From positions 14,615,723-14,679,722 of the forward strand of contig JACMZG010001870.1 in the NCBI GenBank assembly GCA_018340805.1: a stretch of 64,000 nt of DNA, in the 5' to 3' direction. Shown piece after piece: positions 22,715 through 33,900 of the stretch. Origin of the DNA: Microvelia longipes (lineage: Eukaryota; Arthropoda; Insecta; Hemiptera; Veliidae). The position numbers and the translations under genes are program-made. Each line of letters starts with the position of its first letter. The stretch's first letter is position 1. The notes under the pieces were generated by a model. The model was not told where the DNA came from. It worked only from the letters and a program-made list of their open reading frames with translations, and made no database searches.

Positions 22715-22818
22715 TAAACCTATTTTTCATATCATATATCTGAACCTACTTTTCATTTCTTATACCTGAGCCTATTTTTCATTTCATATATCAAAGCCTA
22801 TTTTTTATTTCATATATT
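22715..22818 (+). repeat. 26-bp tandem repeat, 4 copies
   Basis: Unit TGAACCTATTTTTCATTTCA plus TATATC, four head-to-tail copies with a few substitutions. Confidence 0.85.
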
Positions 22819-23368
22819 TTTTATAACCAAACAAACTTCTTTCCTATTAAAAAGATAGAGAGTAAAATAAATAAAAACTGACAAAAGTTTCATGAATTTT
22901 TATACAGAACAATTTTTTGCGTCTAGTTTTCCCTACATTAATGATAAACGGTCAACATAAATAACGGGTGAAAAAAAAACTCACGAATCATTTTCAGGGG
23001 GATTCTAGGGGGAGGGATGCTAGACTTTATTTAGGTTAAAATAAAACGAAAAAAATATTTTAGGGAATACATTTATAAGCATAAATAAAATTACACTCAT
23101 AACTACAAAAATAACTACAAGATTTTATTTTTCCACTCAAAATTCGTACACAAAAATAAGCAAACCGGCCGCCATAACACTGTGAAAATTGTTGTTGGTG
23201 TTTACGTTTATTTAACGATGATCCAGGTGCTTTCACATACATTGACGCTACAGTTTTAAAAGATCAAAATTTTAGTGGATCAATATATTATGATACATCT
23301 TTGTTTAAAAGTCATTTGACAAAGGAATATTAAGTCCTTCTTATTTTCCTTTGCTAAATCACATATTT
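22819..23368. other. AT-rich stretch, nothing recognised
   Basis: No gene; minus-strand frame 23060-23242 lacks any recognisable feature. Confidence 0.45.
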
Positions 23369-23406
23369 GACAAAGGAGTATCAATACACTATGATACTCC
23401 TTTGTC
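23369..23406. repeat. Perfect hairpin, 15-bp stem
   Basis: GACAAAGGAGTATCA (23369-23383), 8-nt loop, then exact reverse complement (23392-23406). Related words (GACAAAGGAATATTA) lie on both sides. Confidence 0.8.
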
Positions 23407-23499
23407 CAAAATATATATATATGACTAAGGAATATTAAATGGTTAATAAAATAGTCACTTAATTAAAGATAAGAAACAAAGAGTTCGCTGCATGCAGGA

Positions 23500-23635
23500 T
23501 CGTTGCAACAGGTTAGCCTCTTGACAAGTTTTGGTTTTGTTTTCCACCCTAAAAAAAACCCTTCTTCCCACGTATTCCGTATGTTTGTTAGTGATATACG
23601 ATGTACAAATTTCGTTACTTTTCCATAGTTTCTAG
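23500..23635 (-). repeat. Duplicated segment W, left copy part 1
   Basis: Matches 25380-25497 (CTTCTTCCCACGTATTCCGT and onward). On the minus strand both copies encode the same short peptide stretch, RNYGKVTK then ISLTNIR and TWEEG, so W may derive from a coding exon or an element ORF. It is interrupted at 23636 by the hAT-like insertion. Confidence 0.65.
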
Positions 23636-24270
23636 TAAAGTGATGTAGAAATTCATACAGATGGGTGGGTGGGGCGCGGGACACAGTGGTCCAACTCCCT
23701 GGTTTGAGGTGGTCCTAAAAAAACAGGGGCTAGTTGCATCAACTACCGCGCCGAGCGCTAGTTTTCACCTTGTACAACTGTTATCAAAATTGTTATCAGT
23801 TTTAAATCGAGACGTCTATAAACTAGACAAGTTTTCTTAACATTTTTAGTTGTTTATAAGATTATTTGTTTAGAAAATAAGATAAATTTATCATTTTTTC
23901 CATTAAAAGAACAAATAGGAAAAGCAATAAAGACGCAAATTTATTTCCATTTCTGCACGTCATGGTTATCATGATATCAGGTCTAGTTAAATATAACACA
24001 GCGTTTATATTTTTATAACATTTTTTGAAAATTATACATTTAAAATAATTAATAAGATTATTAACATTGTTAAAGATCCCTTTAAATAATTTAAATCCTG
24101 AAAATGAAAAACTAAATATTTTATACATACCGTACAAGGTGAACCGACCTGCCTCTAGTAGAGAAACGGTGAACTTGAAGCAGGCCCATCTAAAACAGCT
24201 TATTCCGAGGGAGTTGGACCACCGTGTCTCGCGCCCTCACCCCTACTGTATGAATTTCTACATCACTTTA
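23636..24270. mobile_element. Non-autonomous hAT-like miniature element, 635 bp
   Basis: Perfect 25-bp terminal inverted repeats (23636-23660 and 24246-24270) start TAAAGTGATGTAG and fit the hAT terminal pattern YARNG. Imperfect complementarity continues to about 65 bp. The flanking 8-bp target duplication GTTTCTAG lies at 23628-23635 and 24271-24278. The paralogous segment at 25490-25497 has a single ATTTCTAG with no insert. No transposase is encoded; it would depend on one supplied elsewhere. Confidence 0.93.
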
Positions 24271-24405
24271 GTTTCTAGTGTGTTTAGAAGAAAGTTGTTC
24301 CTCTAAGAATTGTTCTCAAGGAAGGAAGAGAAATGTAATGCAAAGGTTTTACATTAATTAATCAATGGGATTGGTGGTTGCCGAAGTAAGACTTTTAACG
24401 GAAAG
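24271..24405 (-). repeat. Duplicated segment W, left copy part 2
   Basis: Matches 25490-25615 (TGTGTTTAGAAGAAAGTTGT, then AAGGTTTTACATTAATT). Confidence 0.65.
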
Positions 24406-24498
24406 AAAAATAGCAATAACTATGTAACATTTTGTAAACTAAGAATCATAGGGAATGGATAAATATATCAACCATTATGAAAGTGGGAAAGAAGGTGG

Positions 24499-24840
24499 CA
24501 ACCAGAGACTATAGATACTTAAACAGTAAGACTGTCGACTCGATGGTGGGAAAATTTGGATTCCGGTCGACACTAGCGCGGCGGGGGACCTGCCTTTCAA
24601 TTGAGTGGGCGTGGCTTGATTTCCCGCTTTTCGCCCAGTCAGTTTAAAATTTAATTTTTAATTTATAGTTTAGTTATACTTCTAACTAACCCTACCACTT
24701 TAATCTTACACAGAACGCTTCTGATTATTTTTAAGTTTTTCATTCAAGTAATTTATTAATTTAATTGATTCAATCAGGTAATAATGAAATAGTGGCTAAA
24801 GTTTACACGTGGTAGAAGATAGTTTTTGGCATTTAATTCA
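24499..24840 (+). repeat. Duplicated segment Z, copy 1
   Basis: Shares AATAAGACTGTCGACTC-like sequence, GGATTCCGGTCGACACTAGC and AGTGGGCGTGGCTTGATTTC with 28742-29115, diverged by substitutions. The core is GC-rich compared with its surroundings. Class unknown. Confidence 0.6.
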
Positions 24841-25379
24841 GCCTGTAGTTTAATTACATCGGCAAGATGCGCACATGTGATTAAATGTAATTACCTGATA
24901 AAATCGACTAAATCAATAAATAAAATTTACACTAATCTGCCATCAGTAGCGTTCCCTGAAAGTTTTAAAAAAGTTTCTATTTACTTTTTAGTTTCTGAAT
25001 TTTTGAATTACAGAACATGCAACGGCGAACCGTTTTTGTGAAAAATAAATACAGAAACAATCATTTTATAATAATAATAAATGTAGCTGTCATAACCAAG
25101 AATTGCCATGGTATTCATAAATTAAAATATAATCAGTCATTTTTGGAAAGCTATTGGGGTTAGTTCATGAATTGTCCGCACCGGTCCGCCGCAGCGCTAT
25201 TTTTAGTAGCTTGCGATAATCGAATCCAACTTTTCCTCATTTAAGTTAACCCACCCTGGTGGCAACTGATTTATATCAGAAACAGAAATGCCGGAGTGAT
25301 TGACACATTTCAAAATATTTTCCTATGGAAAAAATTTCATTAAAGATAATTCATTATTTATTGTTCTGCGTAACAATTA
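24841..25379. other. AT-rich stretch, nothing recognised
   Basis: No supported gene. The 71-codon plus-strand frame starting at 24826 overlaps the end of segment Z and has no recognisable feature. Confidence 0.4.
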
Positions 25380-25615
25380 TGGCAAAACCATTTCAATTTA
25401 AGTTCTTCACCCTTAAAACCCCCTTCTTCCCACGTATCCCGTATGTTTGTTAGTGATATACAATGTACCGATTTCGTTACTTTTCCATAATTTCTAGTGT
25501 GTTTAGAGGAAAGTTGTTCCTCTAAGAATTGTTCAAGGAAGCAAGACAAAGGTGATGCAAAAGGTTTTACATTAATTTATCAATGGGATCTGGTGGTTAC
25601 CAAAGTAAAACTTTT
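25380..25615 (-). repeat. Duplicated segment W, right (uninterrupted) copy
   Basis: The empty-site counterpart of the hAT-like insertion. The minus-strand frame (25358-25549) includes LSSKHTRNYGKVTKS and ISLTNIRDTWEEGG, shared with the left copy. No protein family recognised. Confidence 0.65.
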
Positions 25616-25723
25616 ACTTTCTTTTCTTCGTCCAAATTGTGGATAAATACTTGTGTTCTCACAACTTTCAGACCAAAATTTAGGAACAAATTGTACGCAC
25701 TATAATAGGGCATTGGTTTAGCT

Positions 25724-26742
25724 TGTTATGCTCCAATGAACTCACAACATATTTGAAGGATGAGTTCATCCTAAGTTGGAACAAACAATCTCAGGGTCAA
25801 GTAAACGTACAGATGTTTTTAAAAAACACGTCCTTTTAGCCTTGAAGATATGTAAATGAATGAGTAGTTATGTCAGTTTGAATGAGTGTGAGTGAAAACC
25901 GGGAATTTAACATGTCCAATTAGACTATACTTCAATGAGCGCACGTTCCTAAGGGATTGGTCTTCAAGAAGGGGTTACCACCCTTGGCTATTTAAGCTAC
26001 CTCTTGAGTCAAATCAAGATCATTAGAGAGTCAGAGTACAGTAACGTGACAATGATGTGTCAGTAATGTAAGAATAATGTGAAAGTATTAAAAGAGTAAT
26101 AATAGAGTACGTGACAATGATGTGTCAGTAATGTAAGAATAATGTGTGAAATATGTAAAAGAAGTGAAAGCAATAATAGAGTACGTGACAATGATGTGTC
26201 AGTAATGTAAGAATAATGTGAAAGTATTAAAAGAGTAATAATAGAGTACGTGACAATGATGTGTCAGTAATGTAAGAATAATGTGAAAGTATTAAAAGAG
26301 TAATAATAGAGTACGTGACAATGATGTGTCAGTAATGTAAGAATAATGTGAAAGTATTAAAAGAGTAATAATAGAGTATTAAGGCAGTAATGTAAGAATA
26401 TTAAAAGAGTAATAAAGTAGTCAAATCAGGTAGTCATCCGCGTCAGTAAGTACTTAAGAGAATTCCAAAGCTATTTCAGTAACATGATGCTAAGGATCAT
26501 GCTCCTTTGCATGATCTTAGCAGTAATACTTTGTCTTATATAGTAGTGGATTTACTTTCCGTATGAGCATAGCAATATTATTGATAAACTTGAGCACTGA
26601 CTGATCTTACCTAGACCTGCTAAGCATAATTAATACTATTGTTCTAATTGTTCTAATACATATATATAACCTGTACCACTTATATTTAGTTTTATCAATA
26701 AACTTATAAACACTAAATGCTATTCATGCTTTCTGATTAACA
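25724..26742 (+). other. Possible solo LTR or LTR-like element
   Basis: Begins TGTTA and ends TAACA, with a TATA-like CTATTTAAGC at about 25988 and AATAAA near 26695, an arrangement like an LTR promoter and polyadenylation region. There is no target duplication at these ends, so boundaries and class are guesses. Confidence 0.22.
26046..26425 (+). repeat. 65-bp tandem repeat, about 6 copies
   Basis: The unit runs GTGACAATGATGTGTCAGTA, ATGTAAGAATAATGTGAAAG, TATTAAAAGAGTAATAATAG, AGTAC. The second copy is longer (extra GTGTGAAATATGTAAAAGAA); the last is truncated. Confidence 0.92.
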
Positions 26743-27231
26743 CCCTGATATCTTTCAGACTTAACTAGGCCAGCATTCCTAGTCAAAGGTATCCCCTTTT
26801 TCTGTGGGTTTCCGGACTGGCCATCCGGTGTTGATCTCACCCAAAAGCCCCACGGTTAAACGCACTCAATCTTCTTTTACTCGCACTTGCTATAACTGAG
26901 TCGAGTATAACCAAATACATTTACTACCCTATATACTTTTGTATTGAATTTACATTTTTGATAATTGACAACAAAGTAAAGTTCAGAGGTGAAGCTAACT
27001 GAAGAATCTATGAAATGCCAGAACAGTTCCTATGAGTAGCATATTCTTGCGTCATTTTTGAATTTAATTCGCACAATTATATCGGGTCAAACTATTCATG
27101 GGTTAAAAAACTAGGTAGTATCAAACGATGTAAAAAATAAACAGCAACTAATAACAAACAAAATAACATTTCAATTTTTATCACATAGTTTTAATTCAGT
27201 TTTATCAGGTTTCAAAAATCATAATACAGGT

Positions 27232-27450
27232 CTAATCCCGTATCTGCCATGGAAACGGCAAATAAAACGGGATGATACCATAATACACTAAACCCCCTAA
27301 AACTGAGCCATACGAAATCACTAAACAAGGCATAACAAAACGAATTCTTCTTATTCTTGATGTTTCACTTTCCAAATCCTCCATAGAATTTTGAGCTATT
27401 AATTTATCAGTTTTTAAATTGTTTTTCCTTCCTCTGTGTGTCTTGGTCAT
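27232..27450 (-). CDS. Possible small single-pass membrane protein
   Basis: A 72-codon frame from ATG at 27450 (context AAAATGA) to a stop at 27232. The first ~35 residues are hydrophilic and basic (TKTHRGRKNNLKTDK, then LESETSRIRRIR). They are followed by one hydrophobic segment at about residues 39-64 (MPCLVISYGSVLGGLVYYGI and on) and a short charged end (PWQIRD). This basic-tail plus anchor layout is common in small mitochondrial or ER membrane proteins. I do not recognise the family. It could also be the first exon of a longer gene or chance. No polyadenylation signal is seen close downstream. Confidence 0.35.
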   Translation of the reverse strand: MTKTHRGRKNNLKTDKLIAQNSMEDLESETSRIRRIRFVMPCLVISYGSVLGGLVYYGIIPFYLPFPWQIRD

Positions 27451-27819
27451 TTTGAGTATTTTGTAAAATGTTAGTTTTAGGCGAATTCGTCACATGCAAA
27501 TAATGTATCACAGAATATGACAAACATATTATTTGTTTTCTTAATTAATGACATGACAAAATATTTATTTACTTTAATAAAATACAATAAGCGGCCGTTT
27601 AGTAGCCTTTTATTTAAAGCTCAACAGGCTTTAAAGCTAACTTTAAAGTTAGGTTTAACTTTATAGTTATATAAATATGTTTATATTTATACGGATTAAC
27701 TCGTAAAGAATATTAATGACTAGTTGATAATTTTGGAGTGTTGGTAATAAGATATTAACACTCTTATACAGTGTCAAATCAATTTCACATCCATCCCAAC
27801 ATTTTTTCGTACTTAAGGT
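27451..27819. other. AT-rich stretch, nothing recognised
   Basis: No gene. Contains a small AACTTTAAAG/CTTTAAAGTT palindromic patch near 27630-27665. Confidence 0.4.
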
Positions 27820-28140
27820 ATTTACGAAAGTTTTGTGACAGATAGTAAGGTCATAAAAAATGACTTTCCAAAAAACACGACTAAACCTATAGATTGATTT
27901 CTGTACCAAGTTTTTACTCTTTAGCAAAAACACAATACGATAGTGAGCTACTAAAATAACAGACACACACGAACATACAGAAAACTTAGTAAAAACTACT
28001 CAAGAGGTCTTAAAAACACCTGAGACATATAATTGGGACGTTTTCGGTGCATAACATAATGCAAAATTCCGGTTTCGGATTTTTTTGCAAACACAATACT
28101 TGTCTTATATACCTACGGTATAAATGAGGAAAGTAAAAAA
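27820..28140 (+). repeat. Dispersed repeat family Y copy
   Basis: CCTATAGATTGATTTCTGTA, AATAACAGACACACACGAAC, GTTTCGGATTTTTTTGCAAA and CCTACGGTATAAATGAGGAA in family order. The minus-strand open frame over its left part is incidental. Confidence 0.65.
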
Positions 28141-28741
28141 TTAACGCGGTGCGGGGAAGTACAGGGTAAAAAGGATTACTACGGACTACACAGAAATTTA
28201 TAAGTAAGCGTTATTTTTTTTATAAAAAAAGACCCTGACGAAAATCACTCTTTCGACAATGGATAAAAAATTACATTTAAAATATTGGGGTGAATGATAG
28301 ACAAGGGAAGCAGATATTTATCTGCCCCACATATTTATGGGGGGAAATATTAGGTGGTAACCTAACTTAGGGCGGTTACCAACAGATAGCTCCTGTTCCT
28401 TCAACGACGTATATCTCGGTAAATAATCTTACAACCAACCAACAGGTTTAGTAAATCATTTCAACACAACATCATATCTATTATTGAATAATAAAATGTA
28501 TTAGAGGGTTTCTATTGATACCACTTGACAGTTAAAGCTCGTGTACTTTACATATTTAACAATAGGTTTACTTCACACACATTCCTATAAAATTGTTTGA
28601 TGCTAACTGTTGTGTCTTTACTTAACTAAAAGCAGGAATGAAATAATTCTGAACTGGTAATTTACATTTTATAATTTAGTGACAAATTTGAAGTATTTAC
28701 ATTTGACACATGTTTGCTATGAAGATATAAATAAGGGATAA
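28141..28741. other. Noncoding stretch, nothing recognised
   Basis: No gene or shared repeat seen. Confidence 0.4.
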
Positions 28742-29115
28742 AACCAGAGACTATATAAATACTTAAACAATAAGACTGTCGACTCAATGGTGGGTAAATT
28801 TGGATTCCGATCGACGCTAGCGCCGCGGCAGACCTACTTTTTAACTCAGTAGGCGTGACTTAATTTCCCGCTTTTTGCCTTTTTGCCTACATTTATTAGG
28901 TTAATGACTAGAAAGTATAACTTTTTTATACTTTCTAGTCATATTTCTAAATAGCCGAAGCGCTTTGCGCTGTCTTCGTCGTCTTTAAACTTCCACAAAA
29001 CCCTTCCGATAGCAAATAAGTTTACTTTTTATTCAATTTATTTAAAAATTAATCGATTTAACCAGGTGAATTAGTGGCTAAATTATCCACGTGCTAGAAG
29101 ATAGATTTAATGCAG
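28742..29115 (+). repeat. Duplicated segment Z, copy 2
   Basis: Diverged copy of 24499-24840. Both end in TAGTGGCTAAA-like sequence, CACGTG and AGAAGATAG. This copy contains a perfect 15-bp hairpin at 28905-28941 that copy 1 lacks. Confidence 0.6.
28905..28941. repeat. Perfect hairpin, 15-bp stem
   Basis: TGACTAGAAAGTATA (28905-28919), 7-nt loop, exact reverse complement (28927-28941). Confidence 0.85.
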
Positions 29116-30035
29116 CCAGAAACAATTTAAAATTGTTTTTGAAAAAATGATTGTTTTTGTTTTTCCTTTGAAAAATACAGACAAAATAAGTTACGAGAAG
29201 TGCTTGACAATTGAGTAACTGCTCATGTTTTAAAGCATGAACCGGAACCTTAAGCAAGAAATGGGTTACTAAGCACGGAAACACGCATTCTAAATGAAAG
29301 ATAAATGAAACTAAGATAATGTTTATATTAATGCTTAATACATTTGTTTATTGCTCAGGAAATATTCTGGATAAAAATCAGTGTTGTCTTTAAATTAAAA
29401 GTAAAATTTAAGTTGGCATTCCTGTTAATTTTAATTGAATGACTCAGCAAGCCAACCTCTGTATCTTTTCATTTACCTATGATTCTTTTTAATTTTTTAC
29501 TCATGTTTTGTTGGGTAAATAACAATTTTGTGAACTTTTTAAATTTTTTGGATCAACCCTTAGGCGGGAAAAGCAGTCAAAATCGTAACCTCCAGCCACC
29601 ATTTTTATTTGTAAATCCGATAAATACACTTATAAATAAACTAATCTAAGAATAAGGTAATTAAGTAATAAAATAATTAACACAAAAATTGACTGATTTT
29701 TTAACACTTAGACTTAACATTAGATTTTCGAAAAATGAAAACCCAAAAAAAGAAAAAAAATGCAGGTTATAAATCATAAACAAAGTTATACTTAAAAAAA
29801 AAGCTGTGGGCTGTGAAAAGTTTAGTCTTATATAAATATAAAGTATCATAAGTAGCCTCTACACTACTTTCTCATTATATAGCTCTTTATAGAAAGAAAG
29901 AAAAGTAATAAAAGTAAGTTAGAATAAAAAGGCGAAAGTGATTTATTTATGGCACCTAATAGTTTTTAGTGAATATTACAAAAAATAGCTTATGAGAATA
30001 GGGTCATGGAAGGGAAAGTGGAGGGAGGCAGATCT
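29116..30035. other. AT-rich stretch, nothing recognised
   Basis: No supported gene. Confidence 0.45.
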
Positions 30036-30668
<633 letters not shown>

Positions 30669-30950
30669 ATGGCTCAAATAAAATTTGGCTTAGCTTGGTT
30701 AGTTAGAAGAGTTTGTCTCTTATCATATCTATCTCAATGGAATCGAATTTATAACATTTTGAATGAATTCGCATATCAGTTAATACTGGTCGATGAAAAG
30801 TTTCGAAAAATTAATAGAAAACGAAACAACCTTTTAATTAAGAAACTAAGGTTATTACTTTCACTTATTTGTACCGCATTTTTAATGAAAAAGTATTGTG
30901 TTTCAACTAAAAACCCAAAAATGAGATTTCTCCTTATTTTTTTCATTTAA
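30669..30950 (+). CDS. Hypothetical 93-residue ORF, weak
   Basis: ATG-initiated frame, rich in Leu, Ile, Arg and Lys (starts MAQIKFGLAWLVRRV). Two loosely hydrophobic stretches, no recognisable domain and no duplicate elsewhere in the window. In sequence this AT-rich, a frame of this length can arise by chance. Confidence 0.12.
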   Translation: MAQIKFGLAWLVRRVCLLSYLSQWNRIYNILNEFAYQLILVDEKFRKINRKRNNLLIKKLRLLLSLICTAFLMKKYCVSTKNPKMRFLLIFFI

Positions 30951-33180
30951 GGGGCAGTAAAACCTTAGGAGAGTAGCCTTTACTTAGTTGCCTGTCTGTA
31001 TGTGTGAGAGTTTGTGTCTGTGATTTTAGAAAATCATTTATAAATCGTAAATCATACATTTTCATCGGAAAATGACGCTTTTGAGGTTGTACGGATGACG
31101 GAAGAGAGAGAGGAGAGTATGGGGGGAGGGTCGACTCTAAATTGGCCTTCTGATTCGAGAAAATATATATCCTATAAAATTTTGTTTATATATACATAAA
31201 CATGTATACATAAACAATTTGTGATGGGACCCCCAAGTTTTGAAAAACAAAAATACAACGCGAATATTGTTAATATATCGACAACAGTTTGCCTAAAAAA
31301 CCACAGCACAGTCTAGTAGAGAATAGAGCAAATAGATTTTTACTACTAGCGCTCTTCAAGACTCTAGTGATGAGGCCCCCAACTTAAATTGTAAGAACAA
31401 ACTTGTTAATGGAGTGTTCCTAAAACACTCGAAAGTGAACCATCTATGTTAATATTGTTTATCTATGAGTACAGCTATCTCGAGATATCCAAGTTAAAAT
31501 GTTTAAGATCAAATAAGCAAAGTAATACATACGATTAATTTCAAATTTCCAATTATTGTAACCAATAAAACTTATTGATTATACAATCAAAATACCAATC
31601 TGACAAAATACGTAAGTAACCGCTAACAAGTTACAATGAACAATACAAAATTGTCTTTATATCACAACACCAATCGTTAAACAAGAAAAAAAAACAAATC
31701 AAAAATTAAAACAATATATACATCTACCATTAACTAGTTAACACACACCAATATAAAAACTGTTTTATAATCAATACATAACGTATCTATCTTAGCAATA
31801 AAATTTTATTCATAAATTATTCTTTATACTTTCATAAATTCATCACTGGTTTTGATGGATTTGTAAGATTGAATAGTTAAAGATTCTAAATAAAGAAATC
31901 TAGTCGTCCTTGTACCACTAAACCTGATTATCTGCTACGAGACTGTACCGAAGGAACTAACCCATAATAACCTGTAGCATACACGGCCTGAGTCCAATTA
32001 CGCAACTAAAACGCAACAATACTCATCTCCTTTGTTTTGCTTTTATGGATTAAAGAATACATAACTGTTGTTCGTGCATTTAAATTAATTAAAGTTAAAC
32101 ATTTTTAAACGGATTTGTTTCAGAAGAACTGCTGGCTTCGAATAGAAGATATATTTAGAAGCAATATAGGTGAATTAGAATTAGAATAAGTTAGGAAATG
32201 TTCAAGGCACAAAATACAACTTCCAGTTTTATAACTAAATTGGCATTAAAATGAATAAATTACAGCGTACAAAACTAAACAGTTTTGGGAAAAACTGTTT
32301 ATTTTCATTATAGAATGACGCTTATGAGGTTGTTTTCTTCTAAGAAGTCTTTCTGCATATACAGACTTCTTCATTAATTGGTAAAGAATAAACAGATTTC
32401 AGTTTTATTTTGAGACGGGTCTATATTCCGTATTGTTCTTTATTTCTTATTGGACCATAAGACAGAAATTTACCGATGTCGAAATATTGCACAGATACAG
32501 GCCTCCGTTTCTTGCTGAGACAGCTTTCTACAAATAATAGTTGTTTAAACGTCAAAATATTTTTACCCAAACAGGCCTCAATTTTTTTGCTAAGACAGCT
32601 TCCAACAAATAATTAATTAAATGTCAAAAGATTTAACCAAAACTAGTTTTTTAAATGACCTCAGTATACACCGGTTGGTTGGACTTAAATGCGTCAGTGA
32701 TTGGTAAAAAGAAGGTGGAATGAAGAAAAACTCCGCGGGGTTCGTAGCGTAGTATGTGGAAGTGGTTACCACCACAGTTCCACTGCGACTGCGGTGGAAC
32801 TGTGTGAACGAAATAGAGAGCTGTACTAAATTCCTGAAGTTGGCTGCACTGACTGATGATAAGGGCTATAATAAAGCCATTATTTCCCAAACAATGGCGT
32901 AACTATTAGGAAGATATGTCAAAAACTTGATTCATTAAAATTTGTTCAGTAGTTAAGACAAACAGATTTGTTGTTTAATTAATTTTTATGTTCTTATATT
33001 CATTTTAAAAGAAAAAACTTTTAATTATCATGGGTGAAAAAAAAGTCGCTCCTAAAAAAATTATTTTATTTTAAATTTTTTGTCACCTATGATAAACGAC
33101 TCTACTGTTGCTCAATTTGATCTAAGTCTTAAATATAATTTTCCATTGGCTGAAGTCACTTTATATGACATAATTCCCAT
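30951..33180. other. Noncoding stretch
   Basis: No gene supported. A purine-rich GAGAGAGAGGAGAG tract lies near 31102 and a hairpin at 32773-32804. The word GACGCTTATGAGGTT at about 32318 recurs at 2288 and, with one change, at about 31073, suggesting another old dispersed repeat. Confidence 0.45.
32773..32804. repeat. Hairpin, 11-bp stem
   Basis: CACAGTTCCAC (32773-32783) against GTGGAACTGTG (32794-32804), 10-nt loop. Confidence 0.7.
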
Positions 33181-33900
33181 ATAGTCCAAGAGCAGGACCT
33201 GGAAAAATGTGAATCATTTTGTTCTATTTCAAACCAAATTTTTCTAAAAAGAAAAAATATAGTCTGCCTCTCCAGAATGGAACCATTAATATGATTGCGC
33301 CTCAAAATTTGATCAAATAGCACAACTTTTAGTTTCTTAAAATAAGTGGTTCCTATTAGGTCGTGTACAACATGAGGAGAAAATTTGTTTTATAAAACAA
33401 ATTTTTAATAAATGTTTTATAAACATTTATTTTATATTTTATAAACATTAAAAAATGTTTTATAAAACTAGTGTTTAATCATCAAAATCGGATGACTGCA
33501 ACAAAAATTATAGTTCTTTCAAAAACACCAAAAAATTGTTAATTTATAGAGTCAGCGAATTTCTAAAAATATTGGCTTTTTGTGCATTTTTTGGCCATTT
33601 AACAAATTTCAAAACCTTCATCAACTTAAAATGTTAGAAAATTTTATCAGCTTTAAAAAATTTCGTCTTCGTGTTTTGCACACGACCTACTTAGGGATCC
33701 ACTTATTTCAAGAGAAATGGACTTAGTGCGATTTTCTAATATTTTGAGCGAGCGCAATCATATGAAGGGCTCTACTCTGGATAGGCAGACTATGCTTCTC
33801 CTTCATAATTTAAGGTATATTTTTAGAAAAACTTGGTTTGAAGTAGTACAAAATGTGTCATTTTGTACACATTTTTTAGGCCTGGCTCTTGGGCTAATAG
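33181..33900. mobile_element. Foldback-type element with ~200-bp inverted arms
   Basis: Left arm 33181-33385 and right arm about 33690-33900 are imperfect inverted copies. Matching words are AGTCCAAGAGCAGGACCTGG/CTGGCTCTTGGGCTAA, TTCAAACCAAATTTTTCTAA/TTAGAAAAACTTGGTTTGAA, AGTCTGCCTCTCCAGA/GGATAGGCAGACT and AAATAAGTGGTTCC/GGATCCACTTATTT. The loop (33386-33690) holds perfect palindromes. A diverged copy of the right arm recurs at 62945-63185. No transposase; target duplication not identified. Confidence 0.8.
33381..33431. repeat. Consecutive perfect palindromes
   Basis: 33381-33404 is a perfect 24-bp palindrome centred on TTTTATAAAA. 33407-33431 is an 11-bp stem with a 3-nt loop (AATAAATGTTT, TAT, AAACATTTATT). 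Related ATGTTTTATAAA words follow to 33470. Confidence 0.85.

Noticed and set aside
27667..27966. 99-codon minus-strand frame
   Set aside because: Overlaps a family Y repeat copy whose other copies are not open; AT-driven.
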